From positions 167,151 to 231,150 of the forward strand of contig CAWHKW010000005.1 in assembly GCA_963829995.1 (NCBI GenBank): DNA of 64,000 nucleotides, in the 5' to 3' direction. Below are positions 18,648 through 27,808 of this stretch, piece by piece. Below the pieces are notes generated by a model. It ran no database searches and had not been told where the DNA came from. It saw only the letters and a program-made list of their open reading frames with translations. Numbering within the stretch: position 1 is the stretch's first letter; every line of letters begins with the position of its first letter. Source of the stretch: JACCZX01 sp963829995 (GTDB taxonomy: Bacteria > Pseudomonadota > Gammaproteobacteria > Burkholderiales > Burkholderiaceae_F). Made by a program: the position numbers and the translations under genes.

Positions 18648-20087
18648 CTATCGCACCGCCGCCACCACACTGGCCACCGCCGCCGTCAACTTCTTCGCGT
18701 ACGGCACGTGCAGAAACTCGTTCGGACCGTGCGCATTCGAATGCGGGCCGAGCACACCGGTGATGAAAAATTGCGCGCGCGGAAATCGCTCGCCGAGCAT
18801 GTTCATGAACGGGATCGTGCCGCCTTCGCCGATCCACGCCACGTCGCGGCCGTACGACTGCAACGAAGCCTGCGCGAGCGCGGTTTTCAGCCAACTTGCG
18901 GTTTCCGGAGCATTCCATCCGGTTGCACCCCAGTCGGCATCGAACGAAACCTTCGCGTTATAAGGCGGGTTCTCGGTCAATGCTTTACGAATCGCCCAGG
19001 TCGCCTTCTCGCCGTCGACCGTCGGCGGAATGCGCATGCTCAGCTTGAACGTTGTTTTCGGGCGCAACACGTTGCCGGCTGAATCGATGCTCGGAAAACC
19101 GGCGGCCCCGGTGACCGCCAATGCCGGGCGCCACGTGCGATTCAGAATTCCTTCGACCGGATCGGTCGTGACCGGCATCGCATGCAAGTGTCCCCCCGTG
19201 CCGTGGGTGCAGCTGACCCACGGAAACTCTTTCCATACTTGGTCACCGAGAATTTCACCGGCGGTGTGCGCTTGCTGTACACGCTCGGATGGAATATCGG
19301 CATGCAGTTCGGGCAACAAAACTTTGCCCGTCATCGGATCGTCGAGCCGGTTCAGTAACTGACGTGCGATGCGAAACGAAGACGGAACGATGCCGCTCGC
19401 ATGCCCCGAGTGCACGCCTTCCGACAGGATTTCGACCGTCAATGTACCGCCGACCAAGCCGCGCAGCGACGTGGTCACCCACAGTTGATCGTAATTGCGG
19501 CAGCCGGAATCGAGCCCCACGACGAGCTGAACATCACCGAAGCGCGGCGCGAGCAGCGTTAAGTATTCTGGAAGGTCGGGACTGCCGCTTTCCTCGCACG
19601 TTTCGATGATGCCGACGCAGCGCGGGCGCGCAACGCCTTGCGCATCGAGCGCCGCGATCGTCGTCAGCGCAGCGTAGATCGCGTAGCCATCGTCAGCGCT
19701 ACCGCGTCCGTACAGTTTGCCGTCTTCATATACAGGCTTCCAGGGCCCAAGGTCGTCGCGCCATCCCACCATCTCGGGCTGCTTGTCCAGATGGCCGTAG
19801 AACAACACGGTGCGATCGTTTCCCAGACCGTGCGTGGCCGGCACGTCGAACAGCAGGCACGGGGTCTTGCCTTCGATCGCGACGATCTCGATCGTCAATC
19901 CATCGATCGACTGACTGCGGCACCACTCCTCGGCCGCTTTCACAACTGCGTGCAGATGCCCGTGTGCCTCCCAACTGCTGTCGAACGCAGGCGATTTCGC
20001 AGGGACTCGTACGTAGTCGACCAGACGTGGCACCAGGTCGTCGTCCCATTTTGTTGCAACAAACTGGTCAAGGTCGGCAAGGTTCAT
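18648..20087 (-). CDS. M20 family metallopeptidase (dipeptidase-like)
   Basis: Zinc-dependent exopeptidase of family M20, 479 residues. The active-site blocks are YGHLDKQPEM (His and Asp), GRGSADDGYA (bridging Asp), ETCEESGSPD (catalytic Glu pair) and GLDSGC. A dimerisation (lid) domain lies between about residues 205 and 370. It resembles the CNDP-like dipeptidase branch more than ArgE or DapE because of its length and the VGWRDDLGPWKP segment. I place the start at the ATG 20087, preceded by GGGG; a TTG seven codons earlier is less likely. No signal peptide, hence cytosolic. Confidence 0.88.
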   Translation of the reverse strand: MNLADLDQFVATKWDDDLVPRLVDYVRVPAKSPAFDSSWEAHGHLHAVVKAAEEWCRSQSIDGLTIEIVAIEGKTPCLLFDVPATHGLGNDRTVLFYGHLDKQPEMVGWRDDLGPWKPVYEDGKLYGRGSADDGYAIYAALTTIAALDAQGVARPRCVGIIETCEESGSPDLPEYLTLLAPRFGDVQLVVGLDSGCRNYDQLWVTTSLRGLVGGTLTVEILSEGVHSGHASGIVPSSFRIARQLLNRLDDPMTGKVLLPELHADIPSERVQQAHTAGEILGDQVWKEFPWVSCTHGTGGHLHAMPVTTDPVEGILNRTWRPALAVTGAAGFPSIDSAGNVLRPKTTFKLSMRIPPTVDGEKATWAIRKALTENPPYNAKVSFDADWGATGWNAPETASWLKTALAQASLQSYGRDVAWIGEGGTIPFMNMLGERFPRAQFFITGVLGPHSNAHGPNEFLHVPYAKKLTAAVASVVAAVR

Positions 20088-20162
20088 CGCAATCCCCGCA
20101 CAAAGCAAAGTTGAAGTGTATCGGCTGCTAGCCTCACCATTTCATCACCTGGGGAGACACCC

Positions 20163-20654
20163 ATGAAGCGCTTCTGCTGCTCGCTGATGTTGACGTTTGC
20201 TGTCGCGGGGGCAAGCGCGCAGCAGGCGACCTACACGCAGCGATTGCTGACACCGGAAACAGCACTCAAAGCCACGCTGGCCGCGCTCGAGGACTGCCGC
20301 AAGCGCGGCTTTCAGGTCGCGGTTGCTGTAGTCGATCGCGCCGGTGTTGCGCAGACGATGCTGCGTGATCGCTTCGCGGGGCCGCATACGGTAAACACCG
20401 CGATCAACAAGGGCTACACCGCGGTCAGCTTCCGGGTCGACACGCTCGAATTGTCCAAGCAAACGCAAGCGGGATCGCCAAGCTCGGGGGTCAGAGCGAT
20501 CCCGAACGTCGTCGCCATCGGCGGCGGTGTTTTGATTCAGGCGGGTGGCACGCTGCTGGGAGCGATCGGTGTTTCGGGCGCTCCGGGCGGTGAAGCCGAC
20601 GAAGCGTGCGCAAAGGCCGGCATCGCCGCGATTCGCGACGACATCGAACTGTGA
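20163..20654 (+). CDS. Secreted GlcG/HbpS-like protein (DUF336 family)
   Basis: 163 residues with an N-terminal Sec signal (KRFCCSLMLTFAVAGASAQQ, cleavage around residue 20) followed by a GlcG/HbpS domain: ALAALEDCRKRGFQVAVAVVDRAG, AINKGYTAVSF and the glycine-rich end VAIGGGVLIQAGGTLLGAIGVSGAPGGEADEACAKAGIAAI. HbpS of Streptomyces binds haem; most proteobacterial members have no proved role. It lies 10 bp ahead of an EamA transporter gene in the same direction. A GGGGAG ribosome site precedes the ATG. Confidence 0.88.
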   Translation: MKRFCCSLMLTFAVAGASAQQATYTQRLLTPETALKATLAALEDCRKRGFQVAVAVVDRAGVAQTMLRDRFAGPHTVNTAINKGYTAVSFRVDTLELSKQTQAGSPSSGVRAIPNVVAIGGGVLIQAGGTLLGAIGVSGAPGGEADEACAKAGIAAIRDDIEL

Positions 20655-20664
20655 ACCCGCGAAC

Positions 20665-21573
20665 GTGCCTGCCGCACGCCTGACGCCATCGACTACTGCG
20701 CTGCTGATTGCGCCGCCGCTTTTCTGGGCCGGAAACGCCGTCCTCGCACGCGCGCTGGTGGGAGAGTTCCCGCCGCTGGCTCTGTCGTTCTGGCGCTGGA
20801 CGTTGGCGTTCGTGCTGATAGCACCGTTTGCAGCACGCACCGTCTGGCAGCATCGCGCGCTGATCCGAGACAATTTCGCGCTGCTCGCGTGGACCAGCCT
20901 GCTTGGGGTCGGTTGCTACAACTCTTTGCAATATCTGGCGCTGCAAACATCGACCGCAGTGAACACCACGCTGATTGGGGCGTCGGGGCCTGTTATCACG
21001 TTGATGGTCGGCGCGGCGTTTTTCTCTTCAAGGGTTGCGCGGCAACGATGGATTGGGGCGGCGATTTCGTTGGGCGGCGTGCTCTGGGTGATCGCACGCG
21101 GCGAACCCGGCAACCTACTGCGGCTGCACTTTGCCGTGGGCGATCTGATCATGCTGGCCGCTACGCTGGCTTGGAGCATTTACACGTGGCTGCTTACGAC
21201 CCGGCGCCCGGCTTTGCCACTGACGGCCTTTCTCGCCGTACAGATCGGACTGGGCGCGGTGATGATCCTCCCGTTTTATTTGCTCGAATACTTGATCACG
21301 CGCCAAAGTCCTGCGCCTACACCGACCAATCTTGCGGCACTCGTCTATGTCGTGTTGTTGCCGTCGCTTGCCGCCTATTACTGCTGGGACCGCGGGGTCG
21401 CGCGCGTCGGTGCCGTTTTGCCGATGTACTTCGTCAATCTGACGCCGGTGTTTGCAGCGTGCCTTTCGTGGGCGTGGCTCGATGACCCGATCGGCATTTA
21501 TCACCTGGTCGGCGGCGCGTTGATTCTCGCCGGTATTTATCTGGCTACCGAGAGAGTGCATAAGGTCTCCTAG
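20665..21573 (+). CDS. EamA/DMT family transporter
   Basis: Ten-helix inner-membrane transporter of the drug/metabolite superfamily, 302 residues in two EamA repeats (about residues 10-140 and 150-290). Characteristic blocks are FWAGNAVLARALVGEFPPLALSFWRW and, in the second half, PVFAACLSWAWLDDPIGIYHLVGGALILAGIYLA. Start GTG at 20665 is chosen because it is the first in-frame start after the preceding gene and begins 11 residues before helix 1. Substrate is unknown; members export amino acids or metabolites. Confidence 0.87.
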   Translation: MPAARLTPSTTALLIAPPLFWAGNAVLARALVGEFPPLALSFWRWTLAFVLIAPFAARTVWQHRALIRDNFALLAWTSLLGVGCYNSLQYLALQTSTAVNTTLIGASGPVITLMVGAAFFSSRVARQRWIGAAISLGGVLWVIARGEPGNLLRLHFAVGDLIMLAATLAWSIYTWLLTTRRPALPLTAFLAVQIGLGAVMILPFYLLEYLITRQSPAPTPTNLAALVYVVLLPSLAAYYCWDRGVARVGAVLPMYFVNLTPVFAACLSWAWLDDPIGIYHLVGGALILAGIYLATERVHKVS

Positions 21574-21589
21574 CTACAATCGAGCCCCG

Positions 21590-24283
21590 ATGCGAAACGA
21601 CCAAGCAGTCACTGTTCGCCGCGCCGATTATCGGCCGCCGGATTTTGTGCTCGATCGCGTCGCGCTCGAATTCGATCTCGATCCTGCACTGACCTATGTG
21701 TCGGCAACGCTCGACGTACGGCGCAACCCGATCGTCGGCGGCGCGGCACCCTTGCACCTCGACGGCGAAGACCTCGAGCTGGCGCTGATCGCAATCGACG
21801 GACACGCGCTGCCCGCAACGGCTTACCAGTTGCGCGAAGATGGACTGACGCTTCGGACGCAGTCGAATCGATTTCAGCTGAAGACCGTGGTCCGCATCAA
21901 GCCGTCGCAAAACACCGAGCTGATGGGCCTGTTCGTTTCGAACGGTAACTTCTTTAGCCAGTGCGAAGCCGAAGGGTTCCGTCGGATCACGTTTTTTCCC
22001 GATCGGCCCGACGTGATGACGACCTATCGCGTCACGCTGCGCGCCGCTAAATCGCGCTACCCGGTGTTACTGGCCAACGGAAATCTGATCGAGCAAGGCG
22101 ACTTGTCCGAAGGCAGGCACTACGCGATCTGGGACGACCCGTTTCCGAAGCCCAGTTATCTGTTTGCCTTGGTGGCGGGCAACGTCGCCGTGCACGAAGA
22201 CCGCGTCACGCGAGCGAGCGGGCGCGAGGCAACCTTGCAGGTCTACGTCGAGCACGGCAACCAGGACAAGACCGGGCATGCGATGGATAGCTTGAAGCGT
22301 GCCATCGCGTGGGACGAGCGTCGCTACGGGCTCGAACTCGACCTTGACCGCTTCATGATCGTCGCGTCGAACGATTTCAACATGGGCGCGATGGAGAACA
22401 AGGGTCTGAACATCTTCAACGCGAAATACGTGCTGGCCAGCCCCGCCGTTGCGACCGACGACGATTACGCCAGCATCGAGTCGGTCGTAGGGCACGAGTA
22501 TTTCCACAACTGGACCGGAAACCGTGTCACGTGTCGCGACTGGTTTCAGCTGAGCCTGAAGGAAGGGTTGACCGTCTTTCGCGATCAGGAATTTTCCGGC
22601 GACATGCTGGGCGACGCGAGCAGCCGTGCGGTCAAACGCATTGAAGACGTTCGTGCACTGCGCGCGATGCAGTTTCCGGAAGACGGTGGTCCGATGGCGC
22701 ATCCCGTGCGCCCGGACAGCTATCAGGAGATCAGCAACTTCTACACCGCAACGGTGTACGAAAAAGGCGCCGAAGTCGTGCGCATGCTGCAAACGCTGGT
22801 CGGCATCGATGGCTTCCGGCGCGGCATGGATCTTTACTTCAAGCGGCACGATGGCCAGGCCGTGACGTGCGACGACTTCGTCGCCGCGATTGCGGACGCC
22901 AACGGCCGCGATCTGACGCAATTCAAGCGCTGGTATTCGCAAGCCGGCACGCCGCGCCTGACCGTTGATACACGCTACGACGCCCACGCTTTTGCGTTCG
23001 AAATGACCGTCAGCCAGGCGACTCCCCCTACGCCGGGACAAGCGAACAAGGAACCGTTTCATATTCCGTTTGCGGTGGGGTTGTTAGCCGGTGATGGACG
23101 CGACATGCCACTGCAATTGGAGGGTGAAGTTGGAAATGCCGGCGCTGGCACGCCGGCGACGAAGGTGCTCGACCTGACGCAGGCGAAGCAGACCTTCCGC
23201 TTTATCAACGTCGGCGAACGCCCAGTGCCATCGTTGCTGCGTAATTTTTCGGCACCAGTCATCGTCGAACATCGTTACAGCGACGCCGAGCTTGCGTTTT
23301 TGTCGGCGCACGATTCGGATGGCTTCAACCGCTGGGAAGCCGGGCAGCGTCTGGCCATTGCGAGGCTTATGTCGCTGACGGATGCAGTGGAAGCCGGCCG
23401 GCCACTGGCACTCGACGACGCGTTCATAACCGTGCTGCGCGCGACTCTGCTGGATGCCGCACTATCGCCCGCGTTCAAGGCGCAGGCCCTGCTGTTACCT
23501 GCCGAAAGCTTCATCGGCGAACAGCGCGCCGTCATCGATCCCGAGGCGATTCGCCAGGCGCGCCGCTATGCGATGCGCGAGCTCGGGCAGCGACTGGCTT
23601 CCGACTGGCAATCGACCTACACCTCCTTGCAGTCTTCGCTACAAACGAGCGGCGAGTATTCACCCGACGCCGCGTCGGCCGGAAAGCGCGCCCTGCGCAA
23701 TCTGGCAATGACCTATCTCGCAGAAGGCGAAATAAATGGCGTGCTCGAGCTCGCACGCGAACAGCTGGTGGCATCGACCAACATGACCGATGCGCAAGGC
23801 GCGCTGTCGGTAATCGTCAACAGCGCGTCACCGCTGAAGGCTGAAGCGCTGATTCAGTTGGCGCGCTTGTGGAGCGAGCAGCCGCTGCTGATGAATAAAT
23901 GGTTTCAGCTGCAGGCGACTGCGATCGCGCATCCCGGCGAGCCGCCAGTCGTGCAGCGGGTACGACTGCTGATGCGGCACCCTGGTTTTTCCCTTTCGAA
24001 CCCCAACAACGTGCAGTCGCTGATTCGGTCGTTCTGCGTGCTCAATGAAGCCGAGTTCCATCGCCGTGACGCCAGTGGTTACACGTTTTGGGTCGATCAG
24101 GTGCGGGCACTGGACAAAATCAACCCGACGATTGCGGCACGGATTGCACGCGCGCTCGATCGCTGGCGCAAATTCACTTCCGACCGGCAGGCCGCGATGC
24201 GTGCTGCACTCGAAGAGATCGCGGCACAGCGCGGGCTGTCGCGAGATGTGTGCGAGATCGTCAACAAGGCGCTCGCGCGTTGA
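21590..24283 (+). CDS. pepN: Aminopeptidase N
   Basis: Cytosolic M1-family zinc aminopeptidase that removes N-terminal residues from peptides; 897 residues, close to the 870 of E. coli PepN. Exopeptidase motif GAMEN is at residues 266-270, zinc site HEYFHN at 302-307, and the third ligand Glu lies about 18 residues later in LSLKEGLT. C-terminal alpha-helical domain is present (..FSLSNPNNVQSLIRSFC..NEAEFHRRDASGY..). It starts 16 bp after the EamA gene, and fbp follows with 10 bp between, so all three probably share a transcript. Confidence 0.97.
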   Translation: MRNDQAVTVRRADYRPPDFVLDRVALEFDLDPALTYVSATLDVRRNPIVGGAAPLHLDGEDLELALIAIDGHALPATAYQLREDGLTLRTQSNRFQLKTVVRIKPSQNTELMGLFVSNGNFFSQCEAEGFRRITFFPDRPDVMTTYRVTLRAAKSRYPVLLANGNLIEQGDLSEGRHYAIWDDPFPKPSYLFALVAGNVAVHEDRVTRASGREATLQVYVEHGNQDKTGHAMDSLKRAIAWDERRYGLELDLDRFMIVASNDFNMGAMENKGLNIFNAKYVLASPAVATDDDYASIESVVGHEYFHNWTGNRVTCRDWFQLSLKEGLTVFRDQEFSGDMLGDASSRAVKRIEDVRALRAMQFPEDGGPMAHPVRPDSYQEISNFYTATVYEKGAEVVRMLQTLVGIDGFRRGMDLYFKRHDGQAVTCDDFVAAIADANGRDLTQFKRWYSQAGTPRLTVDTRYDAHAFAFEMTVSQATPPTPGQANKEPFHIPFAVGLLAGDGRDMPLQLEGEVGNAGAGTPATKVLDLTQAKQTFRFINVGERPVPSLLRNFSAPVIVEHRYSDAELAFLSAHDSDGFNRWEAGQRLAIARLMSLTDAVEAGRPLALDDAFITVLRATLLDAALSPAFKAQALLLPAESFIGEQRAVIDPEAIRQARRYAMRELGQRLASDWQSTYTSLQSSLQTSGEYSPDAASAGKRALRNLAMTYLAEGEINGVLELAREQLVASTNMTDAQGALSVIVNSASPLKAEALIQLARLWSEQPLLMNKWFQLQATAIAHPGEPPVVQRVRLLMRHPGFSLSNPNNVQSLIRSFCVLNEAEFHRRDASGYTFWVDQVRALDKINPTIAARIARALDRWRKFTSDRQAAMRAALEEIAAQRGLSRDVCEIVNKALAR

Positions 24284-24293
24284 GTTCCCGGTG

Positions 24294-25289
24294 ATGAAAC
24301 TGTCGCTGACGCATTACCTGATTCGCTGTGAGCGCGAACACGGCATCGATTCGGATCTGCGGCTGCTGCTCGAAACCGTCGCCCGCGCGTGCAAGACGAT
24401 CAGTCATGCGGTCGGCAAGGGTGCACTCGGCAACGTACTGGGCAGCGCGAACACGACGAACATTCAAGGGGAAGCGCAAAAGAAGCTCGACGTACTGTCG
24501 AACGAGATACTGTTCGAAGCCAGCTGCTGGGGCGGGTTCCTTGCGGGTATGGCGTCGGAAGAGATGGACGCGCCGATGGGAATCCCGGTCGCGTATCCGC
24601 GTGGAAAATATCTGCTGCTGTTCGATCCGCTCGACGGTTCGAGCAATATCGACGTCAATGTTTCGATCGGGACGATTTTCTCAGTGCTGCCCGGCCCGCC
24701 CAATGGCGAAGACGCCGGCGAAGCCGCATTTTTGCAGCAGGGCCACCGGCAGGTATGCGCGGGTTACACCGTCTACGGCCCGCAAACGCTGCTGGTGCTG
24801 ACGGTCGGGCATGGCGTGCAGGTGTTTACGCTCGACCGCGATACGGGCTCGTTTCTGCTGACGCAATCGGATTTGCGAATTCCAGCCGACACGCGCGAGT
24901 TCGCGATCAACATGTCGAACATTCGGCATTGGGAAGCGCCGGTCAAGCGCTACGTCGACGAGCTGCTGGCGGGCAAGACGGGGCCGCGCGGCACCGATTT
25001 CAACATGCGGTGGGTCGCCTCGATGGTGGCCGACGTGCATCGGATCATGTCGCGCGGCGGCGTCTTCATGTATCCGCGCGACGCCCGCCCCGGCTACGAA
25101 GCCGGACGGCTGCGCCTGATGTACGAAGGCAATCCAATGGCGTTCCTGATCGAGCAGGCCGGTGGCGCCGCGACCAACGGGCATCAGCGCATCCTCGACA
25201 TCGAGCCTGAAAAGCTGCACCAGCGTGTCGCTGTTTTTCTTGGTTCAAGCAACGAAATCGAGCGGGTGACAAGCTACCACCGCGTGTGA
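24294..25289 (+). CDS. fbp: Fructose-1,6-bisphosphatase class I
   Basis: Gluconeogenic and Calvin-cycle enzyme that removes the 1-phosphate from fructose 1,6-bisphosphate using Mg2+. The 331-residue product has the metal-binding block LLLFDPLDGSSNIDVNVSIGT (about residues 105-125), the conserved NTTNIQGEAQKKLDVLSNE near residue 55 and YEGNPMAFLIEQAGGAATNG near the end. Start is ATG at 24294, directly after a possible GTG; the ribosome site is weak, so translation may depend on the upstream pepN. A reading frame extends further upstream inside pepN but is not homologous. Confidence 0.95.
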   Translation: MKLSLTHYLIRCEREHGIDSDLRLLLETVARACKTISHAVGKGALGNVLGSANTTNIQGEAQKKLDVLSNEILFEASCWGGFLAGMASEEMDAPMGIPVAYPRGKYLLLFDPLDGSSNIDVNVSIGTIFSVLPGPPNGEDAGEAAFLQQGHRQVCAGYTVYGPQTLLVLTVGHGVQVFTLDRDTGSFLLTQSDLRIPADTREFAINMSNIRHWEAPVKRYVDELLAGKTGPRGTDFNMRWVASMVADVHRIMSRGGVFMYPRDARPGYEAGRLRLMYEGNPMAFLIEQAGGAATNGHQRILDIEPEKLHQRVAVFLGSSNEIERVTSYHRV

Positions 25290-25374
25290 CGCAGCTACGG
25301 CTATCGAAACATCTACGAACTCCCCCGCTGCTCGACATCGAGACGCCAAAGCTGCAATTCGAGTCGTCGCGGCG

Positions 25375-26355
25375 CTAGCTCGGCATCAGCACCGTCGATC
25401 CGACCGTCTTGCGCGCGGCCAGGTCTTCATGCGCGCGCGCGGCGTCCGCCAACGGATAGCGCTGCTCGATATCGACCTTGATCTTGCCTCGCTGCATCAA
25501 ATCAAATAGCTCGGCCGCCGATTCTTCGAGGCGCGCACGCGGCACGACGTGGGTTGCAAGCGTGGGGCGCGTCACGAACAGCGATCCTTTTGCCGCCAGG
25601 ATGCCCAGGTTGACGCCGGTCACCGCGCCCGACGCGTTGCCGAAGCTGACCATCAATCCACGCGGCTGCAAAGAATCAAGCGAGCCTTCCCATGTCGTCT
25701 TGCCGACTCCGTCGTACACGACCGGCACCTTGGCGCCGTTGGTCAGCGCGGCCACGCGTTCGGCAAAGTTTTCCTTCGAGTAATCGATCGTCTGCCAGGC
25801 GCCGTTCTTTTTTGCAAGCGCGGCTTTTTCGGACGAGCTCACAGTGCCGATTAACCGAACGCCGAGGGCGCGTGCCCACTGGCACGCAATCAAGCCGACG
25901 CCGCCCGCTGCAGCATGGAACAGGATCGTCTCGTTGCCCTGCAGCCGATACGTCTGCCGAAACAAGTACTGCACCGTTAGCCCTTTGAGCATCACCGCTG
26001 CGGCCTGCTCGAAACTGATCGCCTTCGGAATCTTGACGACGGTGGTGGCCGGCATCGTGCGCGACTCGGCGTAAGCACCGATCGGGCCCTGCGGATAGGC
26101 GACGCGGTCACCCTCTTTCAAACCTTGCGCGTTCGCGCCGACCGCTTCGACCACACCCGCGCCTTCGAATCCAAGGCCGTGCGGCAGCGCGTTCGGATAC
26201 AAGCCGGTGCGGAAATAGATGTCGATGAAGTTCAGTCCGATCGCGTGCTGACGGATTCGCACCTCGCCCGGCCCGGGATCGGGCACGTCCGCTTCCACCA
26301 ATTCGATCACTTCGGGACCACCGTGCGAGCGGATGACAATCGACTTCGACTTCAT
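25375..26355 (-). CDS. qor: Quinone oxidoreductase (zinc-independent, Qor/crystallin type)
   Basis: NADPH:quinone reductase of the medium-chain dehydrogenase superfamily; cytosolic, one-electron reduction of quinones. 326 residues with the GroES-like N-domain (GEVRIRQHAIGLNFIDIYFRTGLYP) and the Rossmann fold motif AAAGGVGLIACQWARALG near residue 150. Zinc ligands are absent, as expected for this branch. Start ATG 26355 has a textbook GAAGGAGG ribosome site. Its start overlaps the stop of the EamA gene by 4 bp (ATGA), so eamA-qor are co-translated. Confidence 0.94.
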   Translation of the reverse strand: MKSKSIVIRSHGGPEVIELVEADVPDPGPGEVRIRQHAIGLNFIDIYFRTGLYPNALPHGLGFEGAGVVEAVGANAQGLKEGDRVAYPQGPIGAYAESRTMPATTVVKIPKAISFEQAAAVMLKGLTVQYLFRQTYRLQGNETILFHAAAGGVGLIACQWARALGVRLIGTVSSSEKAALAKKNGAWQTIDYSKENFAERVAALTNGAKVPVVYDGVGKTTWEGSLDSLQPRGLMVSFGNASGAVTGVNLGILAAKGSLFVTRPTLATHVVPRARLEESAAELFDLMQRGKIKVDIEQRYPLADAARAHEDLAARKTVGSTVLMPS

Positions 26356-27275
26356 GTGACTTCCTCCTTCAATACCGGAATCTTGCCGGCGCGCGTTAAC
26401 ACATAAATTCCAGCCAGCACGAGCGCAGTGCCGGCCAGTTGCCAAAGCGTTATGCGCTCGTCCAGGAAAAGATACGCCAGTGCGATGGTAGACACCGGGC
26501 CGATCATCGACGCCATTGACGCACGGCTTGCGCCGATGCGCTCGACCGCCAGCATCGTGGCAAAGACCGGCAGTACGGTACACAACAACGCATTGAGCAA
26601 CGACAACCAGTACACCGCGTCCGGCTGGCGCAATGCGGAGACAGGGTTCAATACAGCGAACTGCGCGAACACCGCGAAACTCGACACGCACATCGCATAA
26701 GCCGTCAGTCGTATTGCTCCGAGCCGCTGCACCAGTTCACCCGAGACGATCAGATAGATCGCGTAACAAACGGCGCTGCCAAACACAAGACTGGCGCCCA
26801 GCAGGACGTGTCCGCCTTCAAGGCTGACGTCGTGCCAGAACACCAGCACAATTCCGCCGTAGCAAAGCGAAAGCGCGCCCCATTCGTAGCGGCCGAACCG
26901 TTTGCGTAAAAAGAGCGCGGAAAGTATGACGACCAGCGTGGGGCTCAGGTACAGGATCAGCCGCTCGAGCGCCGCAGTAACGTACTGCAGGCCAAGAAAA
27001 TCGAGATAGCTCGCCGCGTAATAACCGAGCAGCCCAATGAAGATCAAGCGCGCATGATCTGTGCGCGACAAAGGCCGGGCGCCGCGCGAAGACCACATCA
27101 GCGCGGCGACGAAAAACGGCAGTGAAAACGCCATCCGCAGAGCGATCAACGTCGCGGCGTCAACGCCGTAGCGGTAAGCAAGCTTGACAACGATCGCCTT
27201 GGCCGAAAAAAGGACACTGCCGGCGATGGCGAGCGCTAGGCCCGCAGCGAAGGCGCTTCTTTGAGCAGATTGCAC
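26352..27275 (-). CDS. EamA/DMT family transporter (upstream of qor)
   Basis: Ten-helix transporter with two EamA repeats (blocks SVLFSAKAIVVKLAYRYG.., ..YYAASYLDFLGLQYVTAALERLILYLSP.., ..FLDERITLWQLAGTALVLAGIYVLTRAG). The start used here is GTG 27275 (MQSAQRSAFAAG), ten residues before the first helix. A longer frame opens with an ATG at 27374, but those 33 extra residues are encoded by the inverted end of the dispersed repeat. The same peptide start, MVGT(S/L)VPDAQAGQLRPTLA, can be read from the repeat copy at 31437, so it is not gene-specific. 307 residues; substrate unknown. Confidence 0.85.
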   Translation of the reverse strand: MQSAQRSAFAAGLALAIAGSVLFSAKAIVVKLAYRYGVDAATLIALRMAFSLPFFVAALMWSSRGARPLSRTDHARLIFIGLLGYYAASYLDFLGLQYVTAALERLILYLSPTLVVILSALFLRKRFGRYEWGALSLCYGGIVLVFWHDVSLEGGHVLLGASLVFGSAVCYAIYLIVSGELVQRLGAIRLTAYAMCVSSFAVFAQFAVLNPVSALRQPDAVYWLSLLNALLCTVLPVFATMLAVERIGASRASMASMIGPVSTIALAYLFLDERITLWQLAGTALVLAGIYVLTRAGKIPVLKEEVT

Positions 27276-27316
27276 TTTGTCGATTCTACGGTTCGCGCTT
27301 TCGTCGCCGTCGCGGT

Positions 27317-27497
27317 GCGCAAGCGTTGGGCGGAGCTGGCCTGCCTGGGCGTCGGGCACTGAAGTGCCAACCACTGCGGTACTCGCAACGCCGCGGCGAA
27401 ATAGGCTAAAGCGCTATTTCGCCGACTAGCCCCGGCGCCTGCTCCGTTCCTCGGGCGACGCCCCGAAGGCAGGTCCAGCTCCGCCCAACGCTTGCGC
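27317..27497. repeat. Mosaic repeat, copy A unit I
   Basis: Non-coding unit bounded by 30/31-bp inverted ends starting GCGCAAGCGTTGGGCGGAGC (27317-27346 and 27467-27497, one inserted T). Inside are a small hairpin GGCACT/AGTGCC (27355-27360, 27363-27368) and a stem GGCGAAATAG/CTATTTCGCC (27395-27404, 27414-27423) with loop GCTAAAGCG. The same plan recurs at 31316-31494 and 48891-49123. It sits in the 533-bp gap between the divergent eamA and hydrolase genes, which holds no gene I can support. Confidence 0.9.
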
Positions 27498-27527
27498 TTG
27501 AGGCAGTCTCACTTGTTGGGGGGAAGG

Positions 27528-27547
27528 AAAAAAACACCTCGTGCGAG
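27528..27547 (-). terminator. Possible leftward terminator in the repeat spacer (copy A)
   Basis: On the minus strand a short CTCG/CGAG stem is followed by a run of seven T. The same module occurs between units in copy C and, inverted, in copy B. The stem is only 4 bp here, so activity is doubtful. Confidence 0.35.
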
Positions 27548-27560
27548 ATAACGTCGCGAC

Positions 27561-27745
27561 AGCAGCGGCTGGCGCAGCTGCGCCGCCTTTGAGTCGTCGC
27601 CCGAGGAACGGAGTCGAGCGCGGAGCTTTCGGGCCCGTTGTCTGAGCGCAGCGAGTTTACGGGCCCGCGCGCTCGGCGAGTACCGCAGTGGTCGGCACTT
27701 CCAGTGCCCGACGACGTAGGCGGCGCAGCTGCGCCAGCCGCTGCT
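27561..27745. repeat. Mosaic repeat, copy A unit II
   Basis: Second unit type with a different pair of perfect 28-bp inverted ends (AGCAGCGGCTGGCGCAGCTG..., 27561-27588 and 27718-27745). Its core is recognisably an inverted version of unit I: CGTCGCCCGAGGAACGGAG, a stem CGGGCCCGT/ACGGGCCCG (27630-27638, 27659-27667) and the AGTACCGCAGTGG-TCGGCACTT-CCAGTGCCCGAC block. It ends 64 bp before the hydrolase start codon, so it makes up most of that gene's upstream region. Confidence 0.88.
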
Positions 27746-27808
27746 GCTCCACGAACTCCGCAAAACAGTTCATTGCTATCGTTCGGCGCCGAATTCAGCA
27801 TCACCAAA

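Noticed and set aside
22067..23062. A 331-codon minus-strand frame
   Set aside because: Antisense to pepN across its GAMEN and HEYFH motifs.
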